Assembly (NCBI GenBank): GCA_035610835.1
Contig: CM069459.1
Span: 51,697,755-51,761,754 of the forward strand
DNA: 64,000 nt
DNA from: Ophiura sarsii
Lineage: Eukaryota; Echinodermata; Ophiuroidea; Amphilepidida; Ophiuridae
Direction: 5' to 3'
The position numbers and the translations under genes were made by a program. Below the pieces are notes generated by a model that had not been told where the DNA came from, searched no databases, and saw nothing but the letters and a program-made list of their open reading frames with translations. Below are positions 60,441-64,000 of the stretch, one piece after another. Position 1 is the first letter of the stretch, and the number at the start of each line of letters is the position of its first letter.

Positions 60441-61749
60441 ACACGAATTACATTAACCTTTACATACTTGTACTTCTAAGGCAGGCCATCATAGATAAAG
60501 TGATCCGTATGTACCCCTTTCCTTTCACCAAAATCGTACATGGATGTGCCTGCCGACAATTTGACATTATCTATACCTATTTTCGGGCAAATTTCCCACC
60601 CATTATTATATCAATTTGGTAAGAAAAGCACCCAATTTTGCACAAATTGGGTGCTTTTTACAACAAAAAAATGCCTCAAAATACACCCAATTTATGCCAA
60701 TTGGGGACTTTGGTCTGTGATGAAAACACCCAATCGCTATTCCAATTTTTGCGAAAAAGCACTCCAAAAGGCAGGCACATACGTATACCATATCCCCCCC
60801 CCCCCCCCCCCCCCCACCCCATGGTATTTACATTTGTAACATCATCATTATGACTGGTGCAATACACATGTTCTGTTTGAACTCAAAGTTATATCCAGTA
60901 TAAGCCCAAGTTCAACATAATAGCTCGAGCACGTGCAATTACTATGTGACTTGCGCATGTGCACAAGCCCAGCAAAATAAACGACTATCGCAATATTCAT
61001 ATCAAATATCGCGTGAATCATCACAAGGCACGTGCGTTTATACTCTACATGTATACCAACGCTAATAAAGCCCTAACCACGATAAACTCGGATACGGATT
61101 GGTATTGTCATGACTTCTAGAGTAGCTAGTAGTATAGCTTTTTAAATATTTAACTACCATAAAATCCGTTGTCAGCAGAATTTGCACACTCACACACACC
61201 CCGTCCACAATGCAGTCCCTACTCAATAATCCGCATTTATGACTCGGTGTAAAGCTAAGATTTGTCCACTGAAATTGCTTTAAAGTCATTAAACAGTTGA
61301 TACCTATATTCATATTGTCCATAGCAGTAAATATGGTGAAGTTTTAATATCAAAATATGAAGTTAGTGAATAAATTGCCATCCACCATCTTAAATTCTAA
61401 AGTTTCAAACATATAAACCACATTTCAAAATTGTTTTGGTCTTGATTCAAATATGCCATACTTTTTTTCAAGATGAAATGATTAAATAATAATAAATCTG
61501 TTGAGAAAGATTGAATAATGTGTCCTGTGACAGTGTATACTCATATCTAGTCAGAAATACAATTGTGCATCCAAATAACGAGGGAAAATATGACACAATG
61601 ACCAAACATGTTTGTGAAAACAATATAAATGTATGCAGATTGAAGTTTTCCTTTTTTTCCATTCCCTGAACCCATAGATTGAATTCTTGATCATTGCGTC
61701 GAAGATTCTAGATAAGTCTGAAAAGTTTGAGAAAACAAATGTAATCCGT
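60441..61749. other. Intergenic and 3' flank of the macro-domain gene
   Basis: About 60605-60830 is a low-complexity segment with AAATTGGGTG-type words in both orientations and a C run (about 60796-60816). No gene. A minus-strand ATTAAA at about 61343 could be a weak polyadenylation signal of the macro gene. Confidence 0.4.
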
Positions 61750-63729
61750 TTACAAGAAGCTAGACACCATATTCTTCTCACGAACAGAACCTACGCGGTT
61801 TGCCATTGGATTTGAAAGATTCGGCGTTGGCGGCGGGCTATCTCGATGGCGTCGTTTCCTTCGGTAACACGAATCGGGATGATTAAGTTCCACTGTAAAA
61901 CTATAAGCAAATGTCCATATCTTCCAAGAGCAGAACCAATAGCAACACCTTCTTCTTGTGTCTTTAACGATAACCTTTTCTTGCAATCTTTGTTTCTCCG
62001 TGAAGTTTTTGAAAACTGTTTTGACGTGATCAAATGTGTCCAAGGTTGGACCATTGTCCACTGCTATGTTAATAGTGTTTAGAATAGCCGGCTGGTAGTC
62101 AAACAAGGCGAAGTCATTGATGGCTTGATAGCATATGAGCGGAAAGATCTTGTCAGGGTTGATCCGCCATCCGTGAGGAGCTTGTATGTACCCGTTTGGA
62201 ATTCCGTTGCCAGGCAGCGACACCTGTCGAAAACCTTCTCTGTTAGCGGCTCTCAACGTGGCTTGTATCATCGTTCGTAACCTCGGGAACCGTCCTGGAT
62301 CATCCGACAGAGTGATGTTGAACATTGTCCTGGAACCGACACTAATCTTCGTCACGCCATCTGCCACACCTGTGCCCCCGAGATTATCTTCCGGTAGGGC
62401 AAAGTTGATCAAGGCCTGATTGTTATCACCCGTGTTCTGGACACGAGTGACCGAAATGGTTACCTCGCCAATCTGTAGTGGATCAAGACTAAGTCGAAAT
62501 ACCGGAACTGTTGGTGGTTGGGTTTCCGTTATGACTCTCGGCGGCTCACCCGTATCGACCTCATCTTCAAAGTCTCTCATTCGAATATCCTTAGAATCTT
62601 CATAGCAGCTTTCACTTTCACCAGAGCTAGAAGACGAACCGCTGGAGCTTGTTGTTTCTGTTGTGAAAATGCTTTTATTATCTTTGAGATTACATATCTG
62701 AATCGTATCTTGTTCGCTGTAGTCGCTCGATAGCTTGATACGCTGCGGTTCAAACTCTGACATTTCGATGAACTCATCAACGATTCCTTCTCGACTGTTA
62801 CCAAGATAGTGCCCTGTCTTGCTATGTGTCGGTATGGGCAGATGGTCCGTGATACTTTCACTCGCGCTTTCTTCACCACATGATACAAATTCCTCCTCGG
62901 CAGTGCTTTCTTCATCAATCATAACCTCCTGGTACAACTGCAATTCGTGCATTTCTCTGGCACTCATGTAGCACGGCATCTCATGTCCAGCAGAGTCGGC
63001 AACAACAACGCGAATGAACTGAAGGTGCACGGGATAATCTTCCTTAGAGAACGCTTCAAATGTTTCATACATGCTGCGTATGTTCGTGGCGTGTTGAAGG
63101 ACCATCGGAAGAGCTGGAAAACTAAGGGAAGTGACACGTTCTCTCTCCGCCAATCTTAGAGATGTGCGAAGAGTATCTTGGAATTGCACCGAGTTCTCGT
63201 TAACGGTGAGATGGAGTATCAGCTTTTGGAACAGATTTCCTGCACTGGTCATAACGACACCTCTGGAGGCAATAGGTCCGCCTTGTGCTTGGGCAGTTTT
63301 AAATTCAGCCCCAACCTGATCTCCAGCGTGTTTCAGCAACTGCAAAGTACTCAGATCAACTGCATTGTCGTCACTAGATCCATTGGTAGCACCCTTCGAC
63401 TCCTTAATCGGTTGTTTAACAACAGGCTTTATATCCTTATCTGTGCCGGTTATAGATTTGGCAAACTTAAACGGTTCACTGATGTCGATGCTGGGAAGCT
63501 TTACGCGAAGTATCTCTCCTTTCAACGTATTAAAGTCATCGACTATTGACGTTGACCTGTTATCTGTCTCTTGGCAAATGTCATCTTCACTTTGCTGGTC
63601 CTTCTCTATCTTGTCGTCCATTCGAAATATTCCGATGGCATCAACATCTTCACTACAGATGTCTCCATTGATAATCTGAACCTGGATATGTTTGACGTTA
63701 TCCGGTCCAATCGGTATAAAAGCATCCAT
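61750..63729 (-). CDS. Double macro-domain protein, divergent
   Basis: 659 codons in one frame. The ATG at 63729 has A at -3 and G at +4. Macro domains bind ADP-ribose or its derivatives, and relatives include PARP9/14-type and GDAP2-type proteins. Domain 1 starts with the GDI-type strand (INGDICSEDVDAIG, residues 20-33). An acidic insertion of about 90 residues then replaces the Gly-rich binding loop, and the fold resumes at LLKHAGDQVG through about residue 250. Residues 255-400 are an acidic/Ser-rich linker. Domain 2 (about 410-576) keeps a recognisable loop (QALIN then GGTGVADGV, about 438-459) and the LRAANREGF helix, but its GDI segment is degenerate. No PARP catalytic or WWE domain is seen. 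The last 70 residues are Cys/Trp/Arg-rich and unlike the rest, and an adjacent frame looks more protein-like there (see findings). No membrane segment or signal peptide, so probably intracellular. Confidence 0.75.
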   Translation of the reverse strand: MDAFIPIGPDNVKHIQVQIINGDICSEDVDAIGIFRMDDKIEKDQQSEDDICQETDNRSTSIVDDFNTLKGEILRVKLPSIDISEPFKFAKSITGTDKDIKPVVKQPIKESKGATNGSSDDNAVDLSTLQLLKHAGDQVGAEFKTAQAQGGPIASRGVVMTSAGNLFQKLILHLTVNENSVQFQDTLRTSLRLAERERVTSLSFPALPMVLQHATNIRSMYETFEAFSKEDYPVHLQFIRVVVADSAGHEMPCYMSAREMHELQLYQEVMIDEESTAEEEFVSCGEESASESITDHLPIPTHSKTGHYLGNSREGIVDEFIEMSEFEPQRIKLSSDYSEQDTIQICNLKDNKSIFTTETTSSSGSSSSSGESESCYEDSKDIRMRDFEDEVDTGEPPRVITETQPPTVPVFRLSLDPLQIGEVTISVTRVQNTGDNNQALINFALPEDNLGGTGVADGVTKISVGSRTMFNITLSDDPGRFPRLRTMIQATLRAANREGFRQVSLPGNGIPNGYIQAPHGWRINPDKIFPLICYQAINDFALFDYQPAILNTINIAVDNGPTLDTFDHVKTVFKNFTEKQRLQEKVIVKDTRRRCCYWFCSWKIWTFAYSFTVELNHPDSCYRRKRRHRDSPPPTPNLSNPMANRVGSVREKNMVSSFL

Positions 63730-64000
63730 GCTGGTAGTAGGCCTATATCAAACATTGGCCGTTTTGTTAATATTTATGCCGAATATTCAATTCAGTGTTA
63801 CACAACCCCGACGTCGAGTTTGTTTTTTTCATCAAATCATCAAGATTATCGCAGCCAGTGAATCTTCTTGCCTTGTTGTTTGACTTTTCCACTTTTTGGT
63901 TAGGTAAATAGTGCAGTGAAAAGAATGCATTGTTATTACATGACTCGGAATTAGTGACCTTATGATTTGCCAGTCACGCATTATTAACTCATATTGCATC
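63730..64000. other. Upstream edge of the macro-domain gene
   Basis: Contains a TAGGCCTA octamer (about 63738-63746) just before the start codon. No promoter motif was recognised. A further 5' exon outside the window cannot be excluded. Confidence 0.35.

Overview
This window looks like nuclear DNA from an invertebrate animal, most likely a marine deuterostome such as an echinoderm. It is AT-rich and gene-poor, with eukaryotic-style genes (signal peptides, Ig and macro domains), frequent TAGGCCTA octamers, long poly-G/poly-C tracts and many short non-autonomous transposons. The assignment rests on general character, not on a marker gene. I see no bacterial operons, rRNA, CRISPR or intact transposase/reverse-transcriptase genes.

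Four protein genes can be supported, all on the minus strand. Three are paralogous type-I membrane receptors: A (23045-24208), B (36163-37335) and C (54062-55189). Each is one uninterrupted reading frame with a signal peptide, an N-terminal Ig domain lacking the usual strand-C Trp, a four-cysteine C2-like Ig domain, a divergent stalk, a C-x3-C pair just outside the membrane, one uncharged membrane helix, and a short tail with D-x(1-2)-Y-x-x-L-x(9-10)-Y-x-x-L. The tail reads as a wide-spaced ITAM, so each receptor could signal through SH2 kinases (Syk/Src type) without an adaptor. The fourth gene (61750-63729) encodes a protein with two divergent macro domains and acidic/Ser-rich linkers, perhaps related to the macrodomain ADP-ribose biology of PARP9/PARP14-like proteins. 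An immune or self-recognition role for the locus is inference.

The rest is repeats. (1) 1-22 kb: several MITEs and foldbacks, poly-G elements, and blocks built of reiterated palindromic words. (2) 21.6-25.8 kb: receptor A framed by about 180-bp inverted repeats. (3) 26-35 kb: foldback elements and hairpins. (4) 35.6-38 kb: receptor B with a palindromic-word block in its 3' flank. (5) 38-50 kb: foldback elements and a segmental duplication of about 1 kb, one copy of which carries an inserted AGAACC-word element. (6) 51.5-52.8 kb: a 50-bp minisatellite interrupted by a tRNA-derived SINE with an 8-bp target duplication. (7) 54-55 kb: receptor C. (8) 57.5-60.4 kb: a degenerate long-period repeat with tandem TTAA-flanked elements containing tRNA-like A and B boxes. 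(9) 61.7-63.7 kb: the macro-domain gene.

Each receptor begins with a plausible ATG. For A the longest frame opens with GTG, so I moved the start to the first ATG. For B I chose an internal ATG that opens directly into a signal peptide. Untranslated exons, transcription starts and splicing cannot be determined here.
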